Below are positions 1 to 11,254 of a stretch of DNA of 64,000 nt, in pieces. Under the pieces are notes generated by a model that was not told the DNA's origin, ran no database searches, and saw nothing but the letters and a program-made list of their open reading frames with translations. Origin of the DNA: Phragmites australis (taxonomy: Eukaryota; Streptophyta; Magnoliopsida; Poales; Poaceae); contig NC_084938.1 in NCBI RefSeq assembly GCF_958298935.1, positions 22,859,501-22,923,500 on the forward strand. Direction: 5' to 3'. The position numbers and the translations under genes are program-made. Numbering within the stretch: position 1 is the first letter of the stretch; each line of letters begins with the position of its first letter.

Positions 1-772
1 CACTGGCAGGGGGGGTGTGGGTCCATTAAATGCACGGGTCCCGTCCCGTTTCATCCGGGTGCCTCGGGATAACGTTGCCAAGATCGAAGCGCTCCGTCTG
101 CCACCCTGCCATGGCGGAAGAACAAGACAGGGTGGGCGCACCGGACACCTCTGAGGCTGCCCGGCGGGCCCCCTTTATGGCGCCCGAGGGCTTCCACAGT
201 GGCGGGTGGTCGGATGCGCGCCGCATTTCTCCACCGCCCCTGTCACTTCGTCAAGATGAAATGATTACGCCTTTCTCTGTGGCACCTTGGCATTCGCATC
301 CCCTCTTTCTCATTCAGGATATGTTGAGGTCGGCGCGCCTATAAAAGGAAAGGATGGAGAACACTAAAAAGGAGAGGACCCCCCGACGAACAAGACCGAA
401 GGAACCGAAAGTGTGTGAAGAAGAGGATGCAGACGCTCGAACCAGCTCAAGCCAAGCTAGAACACGAGAGCCTCAAGCTCTTTGTAAACGGCTCTCCCCT
501 TAGAACCAGATACATCCTTGAAGAATTCCCTTCAAGGATAAATATAGCGCTCACACAGGAGTAGGGTGTTACGCCTCCGTGCGGCCCGAACCTGTCTAAA
601 CCCCGGTGCACCCATTTTTTTCTCGCATTAGGGCAATCATCTCCCGCCAGCCATCGCATTTGTTTCCGTTCCCGCTTATTTCCCAAACAAGCTTTTCCAG
701 GATCATCCCCCCGGCCGAATCTCTAAAAAGGGGTCTCTCGGGATCCCTGCGACAGGAGTTCACCCTCCGACA
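1..772 (+). mobile_element. Ty3/gypsy LTR, 3' portion (left end outside window)
   Basis: A TATA box (TATAAAA at 340-346) is followed by a transcribed-type leader. The segment ends near 763-772 in CCCTCCGACA, which resembles the 3' end of a common grass gypsy LTR family (recalled, not searched). No primer-binding site follows, so this is a 3' LTR or a solo LTR. The overlapping short frames are not coding. Orientation rests on the TATA box and the CA end. Confidence 0.6.
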
Positions 773-799
773 CATGCGTATTCCTTGAACTTGCACATG

Positions 800-1832
800 A
801 GGATGCTCACTGAGTGCACCGGACATCAATGTAGCTGATCGAAGAGAGGTCCGGAGGCCAAGCCTTGGGTTGCAGCATCGATGACTGATGATTTTGAAAT
901 GCCTTTTACCTAGTCATTGGTTTGGGCGAACCTTCAGAAGTATTGCCAAAGGGTCTTACCGGGCTGTTGCTTGATCGCATATACGCTCCCTGAGGTCACT
1001 AGCTTGACGAAGGTACCCTAAAAGTTGTTGTAGTAGGAGTCTTTGAGTAAGGCCCAGGTATAGATGGACCCAGGCTCAAGCGCCCAAAACCACCGGAAGG
1101 CTAACCCCTCCAGAGCGAGAGGAAAACACTTGGCCATGGTGGCATGCCCACCTCTGTTGGCCTCAATGATGAGGGCGTATGTGCGAGTGAACTCCTCCGG
1201 TCTGAATCACCATTAGATTTAGGCAGCATGGGGGTTCGGAACCTATTTAGGAAGGGTACAACTTGTAGGTCCGCCTGAAGGGGAGAGTCCAAGTAGACGA
1301 GCAGGGCCTCACATCGACGGGCCTAAAGCCTCGCTGCCTGCTGATCGACCGTGGATGACATGTGGTGATGATGCGTCATGATGGTGAGGCCTTCGTTTGC
1401 CCTCGAAACCCAGGCCGGCGCAGCGTTGGCTGCTATGGGTGCCACAACGGTCATGCTGATAGGTGGTTGTGCCGCTCACAGGGCCGCCTGTAGCTCCTCT
1501 AGCTGGGCCACGAGAGCCGCTATGTGTACTTGTTGGTTGGCTGCTGTGGCTTGTGCAACTGTGACCTTAGCCGCAGCCCCCCGGGATGCCCCAAGTTCCG
1601 CACCTTGTTGCCGTCGTGGCACCCCCGGATCGGTGGGGTCCCTGGTGTCAACCACGGTCAGGGTCGCGTTTGGACCGCTGCCGGCCCCGGGGTTCTTGTT
1701 TTGGCCCATGGAGGGGTTGGCATCGGTGATGTGTGAGTTTGGATGTGGCGGTCGTGTGTATCTCAACATGGGCGTGGCCGGGGAATCGGCCACCTGGGCG
1801 GTCACCCTGGTAGTCTTCTTCTTTGGTAGCAT
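800..1832 (-). pseudogene. Ty3/gypsy gag remnant
   Basis: The minus strand opens at an ATG at 1832 and stays open to 1476 (118 codons). This part is a basic, Ala/Thr/Pro-rich N-terminus that starts MLPKKK. Further down (about 1210-840) the capsid-like gag domain is recognisable: a stretch reading EGLAFRWFWALEPGSIYTW, then DSYYNNF, then a KQQPG motif, as in the retrotransposon gag family. In-frame stops and frame changes break it (one stop directly after YYNNF), so it cannot make Gag. No protease, reverse transcriptase or integrase follows; the element is cut off near the 3' end of the neighbouring LTR. Family assignment is firm, sub-family is not. Confidence 0.7.
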
Positions 1833-1866
1833 CCTACCTCTCCTAGTGTTTCTACACTAATTCTCT

Positions 1867-1886
1867 TCCCACGGATGGGTGTCACT
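1867..1886 (-). other. Candidate primer-binding site of the gypsy gag remnant
   Basis: Read on the minus strand, the sequence just upstream of the gag leader is GTGACACCCATCCGTGGG. This resembles a degenerate form of the TGGCGCCCACCGTGGG-type binding site of grass gypsy elements. It sits 35 bp upstream of the gag ATG. The resemblance is from memory and the site has several mismatches. Confidence 0.35.
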
Positions 1887-4090
1887 GTTGGTGAAAGAAA
1901 TTGTCTGCCATGAACAATGTGCGATGAGAGCCAAGTCACAAGAATGGCTCAAGCTTGAGGGAGAGGCGGAGAAGGAGGAGACACCAAGGTTATCTAGAAA
2001 TTTTTTGAGAAACCAAGTGGACAAGTGCATTGGTTTGCATGTGATGATGCATTGAAAACAATTGATATGTCTTGAACTTGGTTAGTATGTGTTTGTGGAT
2101 GCTTGTTCTTGTTCATGTCTAATTCGAGTTAGCAGTGTTTGAAATTGGCGAATTCTTCTCTGTATACAAAAAAATTACACACACTGGAAGTTCCGGTGTG
2201 AACATCAGATGTTCCGGTGTTCACCAAAAGTTTCAATATGGGCAATGTATAGTCATGGGACTATTTCTTGTAGAGAGCAATTTTTTGGGGGAAATTGGAG
2301 ATCAATGCACCGAAAGGTCCGGTGAGTGTGGTGGCTACATTGGAGGGTATCACCGGAGCATTTTTAGTGCTGAAGCAGAAATGAAAGCAAACATCGGATG
2401 GTTCGGTGATGGACTTTGAGAGCGCCGGAGTATTTTCTGCAGAGAGGAGATTTTTTGCACCAAGTTTGATTATATATGCCAGATAGTCCGGTGCTGTAAT
2501 TGTGAACACCGGAGAATGCACCAGACCTTTTGTTTCAGAGAGGTTGCAGAAGGGTGGTTCGATGGATTGGCACACACCGGATTATCTGATGATGGACATG
2601 AGATCATCGGAAGCTATCACCGGACCTTTTCTTGCAAAGAGCAAAGTTTTTCTGGAACAGATAGCGTTACACTCACCGGATTGTCCGACGTTCAGGAGCA
2701 GAACACACCGAAACATCCGGTGTTCATGTTTTCTCCAGGATATACTCCGAGTTGAAATTTTTGATTTTTTGCTAACCTGGAGATGTTTTGGAGTGTGGAG
2801 AAATATGTTTGCTTGTTTCAAGGTGTGCAAGTGACGGATGCAACTTGACGGTCGACGGCGAGTGATCAGGGCTAAGCGGGTGCTTGGTGTCGGATGATTA
2901 AGAAGGGTCAAGCGGAGTCAAGGGTGATCCTAGCTATACACATGAAAGTCAAGTAAAGCATGAAACGGAAGATGAAGATGGCATATTGACAAAGTCAAGT
3001 GAAGAGGATGCTGGTACAAGTGACAAGATAACCCAAGGGATCGGGAGCGGGAGAGACTTGCCGGCGGTCAAGATCGCAAGACGGAGGACACGCGTCATCA
3101 TCAGAGTGCTTGCTTCAGGTGGAAGCAAGTGGCGGCTAGTCACACTTTGAGAAGTGTGCTAGGGTTTTGCTGTTTGGCCTCAAAACCGTGGGAGGACTGG
3201 AGGAGTATATAGCACCATCGTGAAGCTTACGTTGAGACGAAGCTAAGTCGTAAAGGCGTCATAGTCATTCGATGAATGAAAAAGAAAATTGACTAAAATA
3301 CCCTCGGTGGTAGTTAGAAGTGTACTACAAAAGAGAGGTATTTTGGGAAAAAGATAGGAAACTTGGGGATCAAGTTTCCTTGGTCTATAAATAGAGGGGT
3401 AGGGCTATGGAAGAGGTAGAACCAGCTACTTGAGCCTATTTTGTCACTCATTTGAGAGCCTAGTGTTAGGGTTTTAGAGGATAGGAAGAGTAGTGCTTAG
3501 CTTATGTATTAGGTGGGAGCTTTGTGAGAAAAAATCTTTGTAATCTTCCTAAAATAGAGTTGATTTCTACTGCAATGAAGTTTATTTTTCTTCATGTTAT
3601 TGTGCTCACCTCCTTCTAATTTCTCTCTATTGGTTCCCTTGTAAGTTTGCAAGTCTTTCGATTTCCAATTTTGATTTTCGTTTTGGTTTTTGGACTGAAA
3701 TTTCAGCACCTTGTGAGGTCATTCTTCTTGTTGCTAGTATAAAATTCACATACACACGCTTATTTGATGGGGTCTTGAATTCCTTTGCCCTAGATAATAA
3801 ACTTGGAGAGTTTCGTTCCCCATTGTTCATCTTTTCTTGTTTCTTTGCTAGTTGTGATCTTTCAAGTTCTAAGACACATGGATTGATCTTAAGTAGAACC
3901 TATGGTTCATATACCATCCGTGGAGTCGTGTTGCCTCGATTTTCTCTTGTTAAAACTTCTCTCGATTTTTGCTTCTGCTTGAGTTTTGTGGTGCATTGAG
4001 TGATCCACATAGGAGAAGGTCATCGATTTCGCAAGAAATTTATTGAGGCGCCTATTCACCCCCCCTTTAGTCGTCAATCTCGTTCCTACA
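1886..4090 (+). mobile_element. LTR (probably solo) with CCGG-rich U3
   Basis: On the plus strand this has a U3 dense in CCGGTG/CACCGG motifs (about 2180-2750). A TATA box (CTATAAATAG, about 3392-3401) follows, then a long R/U5. The 3' end has the run CGCCTATTCACCCCCCC followed by a terminal CTACA at 4086-4090, a hallmark of a widespread grass LTR type. No primer-binding site follows 4090, which favours a solo LTR. The left edge is uncertain: the TG at 1886 is the best candidate, but its flank (GTCAC) does not match the right flank (ATCTT), so a TSD is not demonstrated. Confidence 0.6.
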
Positions 4091-4900
4091 ATCTTTTTCT
4101 CTCCTTGGCTTCATGACCAAGGGTCTGTACTAATACTGATATTCAGAGTGTGAACATACCAACATGCCCATAGGAGACAGGCAGTGGTATATGTCTCATA
4201 CTGTACAACCAAAGAGCGGGTTAACCTAGTAATTATCCATACGGCTAGTAAGGCAGTTGTCATAGTAGCGGGTCATCTATTTCGGTGCCTTACTACACCA
4301 GCGTGTCAGGTGCCCACCATTTGCACCATCGTGTCACGTGACCACCACTTGCGCCATCGTGTCAGGAGGACACCACTACATAAGCATTAAATGCTGGTCA
4401 CCTCACTGCACGTGAGGGGCAGCCTGCAGGCCCCTCTTGGTTGATCTTTTCGAAGGATTTGAAGGCTCCGGGTCCTCTGGGGCACAGCCTATGGGACCGC
4501 CCCGAAGCCCAGGCCCCGAAGGGGGTCGGAGCCTGGTGGTCTTTGGGTCCGAACTTCCAAGGCTAAGGGGATGTTGGTGGTCCTTAATGATGATTCCTCC
4601 AACACGTACGTCACACTCTTTGACCCTGATAGCCGTGCGCGCTACGACCGCGGCACCCTTGCCCATACTGGGGCAACGGCTCCAGTGGACCCCACCACAC
4701 GTGGGGATACAGACAAGTGCTGGTAGTAGGAGGTATGAACCATGAGAGCCTTGCGGGCCTTGCTTGTGACTGTATGTATATAGCCTTCTTGCCGCCATGC
4801 GGCCATGGCTGCTCACCTTTGAGTTTTAGCATCGGTGACCATCTATGTGATGTAATTTTCGTTCTTCTTCATGTAATTATGTGTAGTCTTGAGAAGAGAT
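4091..4900 (-). mobile_element. LTR-like fragment, probably gypsy
   Basis: GC-rich sequence with GGGGTCGGAGCC-type stretches, reminiscent of grass gypsy LTRs. On the minus strand a TATA-like CTATATACATA lies near 4772-4782. It may be the rest of the LTR belonging to the gag remnant at 800-1832, separated from it by the 1886-4090 LTR. The open frames at 4403-4832 are read-through of this repeat. Boundaries were not found. Confidence 0.35.
4298..4379. repeat. 28-bp tandem repeat, about 2.9 copies
   Basis: Three imperfect units start with CCAGCGTGTCAG (4298), CCATCGTGTCAC (4326) and CCATCGTGTCAG (4354). The first two are exactly 28 bp and the third is cut short. They lie inside the LTR-like fragment. 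Confidence 0.75.
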
Positions 4901-6150
4901 TACGAAGAAAATGACCCCAATGTATATAGTATGTGCTAGCATGTTGATCTGATGCGAGGTTTGAAGGAAATTGCCCTGCCTCTTCTGATCAATCTAAGCC
5001 CTTCTTCTCTTGTGCATTCCAATGTGTCATGCTATTTGACATTTCCAGTGAGTCAGCATCGACGAAGGCCGTCTTCTTTCTTGGAATGCAAGAAGTAACG
5101 AAGGGGGTAGCAACGAGTGCAGCAGATGGGCAGAGTCGCGCAGAAGAGCTGAAGCCTGAAGGTAGCAATGGCGAGCTAAGGTGGAGGGGCGGAGTAAAGA
5201 CGGTTACGGCATCGATGAGGGCGGTGGAGGGGTGAAGAAGAGGCAGCAAGGGAAACGACGAGGGTGAAGAAGAGGCGACGAAAGCATCGGTGGTGCTAGT
5301 GACATCGGCGGCAACGACGATGGTCAAGATACAGTGATTAAGCAAGTTGGGTTGGAGATGTGGAAGGATGGGTCTAGTGGAGGACATGCTTCTCTTGGTC
5401 CCACGCAACCACAAGTCTATTTTTGGTTGGTTTGTGACACAAATTGGACTGTATCCTCGTTACACAACAGCCCTAGGTAACTGAAGGAGAGAAATACTGT
5501 TCAATTTTTGTTGTTTTTAAAATTTTGAGTTTGAAGTAAATTTGAAAAAGGATAAAAAAGAAGAAGAGTTGTAAACCAACCGGCCAACTCGGTCGCCTCT
5601 AGGCCTATTCAGCCAAACAGCCCACCAGTGTGCGTGGAGCCATCTCAAATTTTCAACTTTTTAAGGAAAAATCAGATTTGCCTCCTCAACTATCATACAA
5701 GTCTGATTTTTATCTACTAATTATAATATTATTTACGGAACCTCCCTAGATTAACAATATTGGATATAATTCCTTCTCGAATGGTTTCCACCTGATTTTA
5801 TCCCAGCTGTCACCACGTTAGAACGTCCAAGCTGCCACGCATGCTGAGTCAGCTCTTGCAGAAGGTCCTGAATGTTTTTCTAAGTACTTATCAGGAGGTT
5901 CTGCAAGAGTTGAAATGCTGCTGCGATGAATCAAAAATCTTGCGTTGCAATGCGCTAAAAATATTACACTTGGACGTCCGATCATCAGCTGTCCTTAGCT
6001 TCATTAGGTCATGCCGTGGCCTGTCAACCATGACTGTTCTTTTTAAAAAGTTTCGAGGAATTTTCAGGCACGACTGCTGTCTGTTACATACTACTTTCTC
6101 ACCGTGGACATAGACAATTCCAAATTTGCACAGAATAATCCGTATCACAC
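4901..6150. other. Intergenic, no gene recognised
   Basis: The minus-strand frame at 4989-5414 is Ser/Pro/Leu-rich, arising from GAAG-rich sequence on the plus strand; it shows no family signature and I do not call it. Near 5660-5720 there is a stretch (AAATCAGATTTGCCTCCTC) like the ends of some grass MITEs, but no matching inverted partner was found. The rest holds nothing I recognise. Confidence 0.4.
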
Positions 6151-6158
6151 GATCTGAT

Positions 6159-7010
6159 CAGGCCCGTACCGAAAGGGTGTGCGGTGCAGCTGCACATGTC
6201 CAAAAAAGCAGGGACCATTTTGACATAGGTTGCTTTTCTGTCCAGCATAGATCATCGAAGCTTCTGTATGCGCGGATCAGCATCGGGTCTCCGATCCCGC
6301 TTAGATGCTCGCAGAACGATAGATCCATCTGTTCACTGCCTCCTTCTCTATCGCAAGATGTGCCTGGGCCATAGGCTGTCCATGACATGCAGCTTCCTAT
6401 TATGGGCCTAGAGTAGAGCACAATATAGCAGTTGGAATATACCAGTCTCGTGCTCTTTTTGCCACATGTCAGCGGATCAGAGAGTGCCGATATTATACTG
6501 TCTTGAATCCCAATACTATTAAGCAAGTTCGATATGTAGATCTGTCGTCTATAAAATCAATGAGCTAACAATATAAGTCTTCTTTAGATACAACAAAATA
6601 AGCTTAGCGACCTGTTGTGTAGTCTATTTGTACATTATTGTATTCAATACTACTCTGTTGCATAGATGTCGAAATAGAACAGATGCAGCAACCTTCCAAA
6701 GGATACTCGTGCAATCGTCTCAATTTATTTTTGTTATGTGATAAATCGTCAAGAGTCCAAAAGGCTTATTAGATTTAGATCTTAATCATTTTCTTTGACC
6801 GTCCCAACTTTGTTCAATCATTTTTTCTTCATTAATATCACACATAAAACGGTATAAAGAGTGATGATAGTTGTATGTTTTTTTAATTATAATGTTGTAA
6901 GACTGATGAAATGTGAAATATATATGGAAGAAATTTTTTGTAATTTTTTTATACATCAGGTCTAATTTTGAATTTCACATCGGGGGTCCAATTTCTAAGA
7001 TACCGCCCTG
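6159..7010. mobile_element. hAT-like non-autonomous element with target-site duplication
   Basis: The terminal sequences CAGGCCCGTACC (6159) and, inverted, CAGGGCGGTATC (ending 7010) form short imperfect inverted repeats of hAT type. They are flanked by GATCTGAT (6151-6158) and ATCTGAT (7011-7017); the G at 7010 makes an 8-bp match if shared. The 852-bp interior has no coding frame of interest, so the element would need a transposase supplied in trans. Confidence 0.7.
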
Positions 7011-7020
7011 ATCTGATAGG

Positions 7021-7716
7021 TGCTGCTAGTCTGGATCTCTTACTCTTACGTGGGCACACTTCGAGCAGAGAGGACAACCAATCAATCGCGCGCATACCAG
7101 GAATGAATGTTACGCGAACCTCACTCACAATGGCGACCGGCTGATCACCACCGTACCAGGCGTTTCACACCGTGCATACCAGGTTCGGGTTGCTGTTCCA
7201 GAAAGGCGTCTAGACCAGAGAAAAAATATCGGTCCGGTGAACCAGCTAGAAAAATCATTATATTTACCAGTATTTTAGTTTAATTTTATCAAATAAATCA
7301 TATTTATTTTATATTTCAGGTAATTTTTATTTACCGATTTAAAAAAACCTGATCTAGACTCGTGCGTCTCGGATCCTGATGGCCTCACGCCCTCACCTCT
7401 GCCGTCTCTATTGACCAGTAGCCAACAAGACATGTGGCCAGCCACTACCGAGCACCGAAGCAAGCACTAGTCTAAAAGTCCAAGTCTATAACAGTATAAC
7501 ACACAGAGTCACCACACAAGGGCAGCGGAGAGGAAAGGAAGTTGCCGTCTTACCGAGTTGAAAATGCCTTTCTCTTCTCTAGCTTTTACTCGTCTTCGCT
7601 GGCCATGCCATTCCGCAGAAGCGACCGGTTTCACGGACCTTTTTTTTTACTTCTCAGTCCAGAAAGACTTCCGCGTAAATGAGGTCGTTCACCGTCACCA
7701 GCTTGGGTTTGGGTTT
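7021..7716. other. Intergenic, nothing recognised
   Basis: AT-rich sequence without a supported frame, repeat or RNA. The small frame at 7558-7773 runs into a poly-T tract and is probably chance. Confidence 0.4.
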
Positions 7717-7929
7717 TTTTTTTTTATCACTCTACCAAATGGCAACTTCCCAAATAACACTCACCCGAGTTGATCCCAAAATACCACCAACACCCTATAA
7801 AAATACTCTCGTTTTGCCACTTTAAGCTTTTTTCTACCGTCACTTGGTATTTTTATTTTTATTTACCTATGCCGACGTGGAAATGAACGCAACACGAGCG
7901 CACCACCAGGGCCATCAGACAATGTGAGG

Positions 7930-8118
7930 CTGCATCCGTGGCGGCAATGAACACAGATGGCTTGGCGTTGTCCATCCTCAAGTTTGCGTTGTCTGACGGT
8001 CCTGGCAGCACGTTCATGTCATGGAGGGACACAGACGACGACCCCTACGGCTAGTCGGGCGTCTCCTGGCTCTTCGAGCTCCAGACGTTCACGCTTCCCT
8101 TCAACCGTGTCTCTAGCC
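7930..8118 (+). pseudogene. LRR receptor-like kinase N-terminal fragment
   Basis: From the ATG at 7947 the frame reads MNTDGLALSILKFALSDGPG, then SWRDTDDDPYG, a stop, and SGVSWLFELQTF. This follows the pattern of the leucine-rich-repeat N-terminal domain of plant receptor-like kinases (xxDGLALLALK...DPxG...W...DPCxWxGV). The upstream in-frame Ala-rich codons fit the end of a signal peptide. The stop replaces the Cys-x-Trp position and the kinase part is absent, so this is a captured fragment. It lies between the inverted ends of the putative Pack-MULE. Confidence 0.6.
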
Positions 8119-8370
8119 AGATTTCGGTTGTTGTCACCGTGCAGCAAAAGCTCACCACATGACGTGGAGCCACGCGATAGTAGTAGTTATGGAGTCAAGC
8201 GATGCAGCTGCTGCTCATGGAAGACTGAAGGGAGCACATCCAACGCCACAGACAGCAACAATTGTCGTGTCCTATGCTCCGAGTGATGACTCCCCGGTGC
8301 ACTTGTCGACAGCAACACCACGCTGCCAGCAGACCCGACCCATCCTGGCATCTCCCTCTTCTCTATTGAG

Positions 8371-9201
8371 TAGGGATGACAATGGGTACTCGTTACCCGC
8401 TACCCGATGGTTAATTACTCTATTAGGAACTGGGTATGGGCTATTTTACGTACCCATGGATCTGTTAGCGGGTAAAAATCCCATCTATCAGGTGGAGCGG
8501 GTTCAGGTATGTTCTCGCAGTACCTGAATACGTTTACCCATGGGTTCGAGGTTTCCCACCAGGCCACCAGCCCACCTTCTATTTTGCTTGGCCCAAATGG
8601 CCCACCACTCATGCAACAAAACCCTAACTGGCTAACCCCGTCGCCCCAGCCGCCCTTAGACTCATGACTCCCCATTCCCCAAGTCCCTAGTCTTCGCTCT
8701 CCCACCCCTCGCAGCCTTGCCTGGTCACCGCATTCCATCACGACAGCGCCGCAGCGCAGCAGCGACGCAATGTCACTCCCGACCTCCCATAGGTGGCAGG
8801 TGCGAACCGTCAACCATCGCTGGCTCACCCAGTGCCATAGCCTCCATCGACCGACTCGGCTCGCTGCCCATGCCAACATTGCCTCATGTGGCCTCCTAGC
8901 CATCGCCGCCCCGTGTAGCCTCCCAGCTATTGCGCGTGCTTGACTCGAACTTGGCGCTGACCACACGGGAGCGCATCGCACACGGCCGTTGCGGCCATCA
9001 CTACCGACGCAGGTAGTGTGTGAACCCCATCGGTGCAGTCGGTGGCAGTGGAAGCGAGTGTGGGTAACCCGCTCGGGTATAGGTATGGGTACAAATTATA
9101 CCCGTGTGCGGGTATGGGTATTGTAGCAGTTGTGTTTTTGATACAGGTACGAGTATGGGGTGCTATTACCCGACGGGTCTACACCCATTGCCATCTCTAC
9201 T
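8371..9201. mobile_element. Nested hAT-like non-autonomous element
   Basis: The left end TAGGGATGACAATGGGTA (8371) is mirrored by the inverted right end TAGAGATGGCAATGGGTG (ending about 9200). Both ends also contain repeated ACCCG/CGGGT motifs. This resembles a common grass element whose ends read TAGGGATGGCAATGGG. It is nested between the Pack-MULE ends. A clear 8-bp TSD is not visible. Confidence 0.55.
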
Positions 9202-10012
9202 CAGCTTGTCGCTCCAAGTTGCACTCCCGACCTCCACGGTGGCCGACAAATCAAGCTCGCCGACCAAATTGAGATTCGCCACCACCCAAATTGAGCCGCC
9301 ACTGGATTGATCTCACGCCACCCAAATCGAGCTCTGTCGCTACCAGATCGAGCTCGTGTCCCCTCATGGTGTGGACGAGACCAGGGTGTGGAGGCGCACA
9401 ATGTGGGGGGCGTTCTCAGCAAGCATTAGCATCTTGGCCTCAAAGTTGCAAATCCAGCAATATCAATGATGACCTCCCGCCCAGCCCACCTGCCACCGCA
9501 TGCCAAATTCGTCTGCCACCTCTCTTGATCCATCGGCGGAGGAGCTCCTGTTGTTGGCAAGTGAAGGCGGCATGGGGTAGATCGGAGCAGCCGAGGTCTA
9601 AGATACTGATCGTCGCAGAGCTGCCAGTGACGGGCACAACTGAGTGACGCGGCAGAGTAGAAGAGCTTGGCCATGGCTAGTGGCGGCGCTTGACTAAGTG
9701 GAAAGAAGAGGAATTGAGAGGGAAAAAAGGATATTTTCATCCAGTTTCCAGGTCAACAGGGTAAAAAAAAATACCACGTGACATAAAAAAGGATTTAAGT
9801 GACAAACCAACAAGTTTTTTTGAATGGCTGGCATTTTGACACAACGTCTAGAGTGACTAACTTTTAGAAATGTGCTAGAATGGCATAAAAAAATAATTTA
9901 CTCCGCAAGGTCCAAACCTCCTACCTACCGCACCGAAGCACACGTTCTCCTTCGTCAACGGTAACTCACACTTGCTGTTGTTTTCTAGTACTAGGAAGTA
10001 GTGTCACCGTTA

Positions 10013-10313
10013 GGGTCTCTTTGTTTCAGCTAGAGATTTTAAAAAACAGCTTATAAAAGTTGGATTGTAAAAAGCTGGATCGTAAAAAGTTGTATTATGA
10101 AAAGCTTTTAGGTTGTAGATTTTAAAAAAAATTATGGACAGTTTAGTAAAATAGACTTTCACAATCTATCAAAAGTTGAGAAAAATCAGCTTCTCAGATT
10201 CCCACAATCCAACCAGCAGATTTTAAAAAGCTATAACCAAAAGCTATCTGTTTGTTTCAGTTTCGGATTGTAAAAGCTAAAAGCCACAATCCAAAATTAA
10301 AACAAACAGGACC
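10013..10313. mobile_element. Tourist-like (PIF/Harbinger) MITE, 301 bp
   Basis: The ends GGGTCTCTTTGTTTC and (inverted) GGTCCTGTTTGTTTT are flanked on both sides by the 3-bp duplication TTA (10010-10012 and 10314-10316). The interior is rich in self-complementary GGATTGTAAAAAGCT-type motifs. There is no coding capacity. Confidence 0.8.
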
Positions 10314-10316
10314 TTA

Positions 10317-11040
10317 TTCAACAGCCACTAAAAAAGTTGAGGCTCCGAAGCCATGCGCGTCTTTGCTGTTCATTCAAAGATGAGAACGGCTACTCCGATC
10401 TGAAAAGTACGACTGCTACACTGCATGCCTTTGTGTAGCTTTTCGCAAACTGGAGTTGATTTATACAGTATATACTGGTCCAAGGCACATGGCTAGAAAG
10501 TCTGAACTTGTGTGTTTATCAGGGACAGCAGCTGTGAGGTTGTCCTACTCATCAGAATCTTCAACGTCCTTGAGTCCTCGGGTGCAAAATTATTTTGGAA
10601 ATGTATAGGGCAGGAGGGAATCAGGAAGAGGTCATGGGTTGTTGGAGTAGATTGATGGGTTACCATTCCTTCCATTCCTTTATTCATAAGAAGACAGTGG
10701 GAGCTGGATTTTGCTGTTCCAGTTCTTGGTTCGTACTACGCAACAATACTATAATCTCTAACGTTTCTTGATTTTCATAGGACAAACCCAGCTGAATGGT
10801 CTTATACTCGTATGTGACTTCTCTGTTCTTAAAAATAACTAATCGAAGGCTTAGCATTTCTTTATTCTTTAAAAAATACTGCCGGTTGGACAGTCATATT
10901 GGATTTGTTAAGTACTCAACAATAATCAAATTGGTTCCCCACATCAACATGGACAGTTTGTCTGAACATGCAATCATCAACGTGGGCATGAACCGTTTCC
11001 ATTTTCTAAAAAAAAAAATCAACTAGGACATGAAGTATGC
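10317..11040. other. 3' flank of the carbonic anhydrase gene, nothing else recognised
   Basis: AT-rich sequence with chance frames only. A minus-strand AATAAA (complement of TTTATT at 11041-11046) lies about 210 bp beyond the carbonic anhydrase stop codon and could serve in polyadenylation. Confidence 0.35.
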
Positions 11041-11254
11041 TTTATTTACTCGTATAAAGAAGGCACAGAAATGGAAAGAATTACAAAAAAGAAAATCTTC
11101 ATCTATACCATACAACATCCATCTCCTGTGTAAATTAAACTTCATTCAGACCGAAGCGCCAAACGAATGTGACTGACCCATATACATTATTCTGATCTAC
11201 TGGCGTCTCCACGTCAGCCCATGCATCACTGAGCTGCTGGAAACGGACCCTGCC

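Larger units (their letters stand above)
7717..9893. mobile_element. Probable Pack-MULE (Mutator-like, carrying gene fragments)
   Basis: The two ends are diverged long inverted repeats. The left end (7717-7882) begins T-run then ATCACTCTACC and ends with GTCACTTGGTATTTTTA and GACGTGG. The inverted right end (9893-9738) begins T-run then ATGCCATTCTAGC and ends with GTCACGTGGTATTTTTT and GACCTGG. Between them lie host-gene-like fragments and a nested element, but no transposase. No 9-bp TSD could be read, so the exact ends are uncertain. Confidence 0.5.

Noticed and set aside
4989..5414. 141-codon minus-strand frame
   Set aside because: Ser/Pro/Leu-rich product of GAAG-rich sequence, with no domain, no splice context and no codon pattern that would set it apart from chance.
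8415..8981. 188-codon minus-strand frame, the longest but one in the window
   Set aside because: It lies across the nested element at 8371-9201; its residues come from the GC-rich interior and the CGGGTA-type terminal repeats. No known family.
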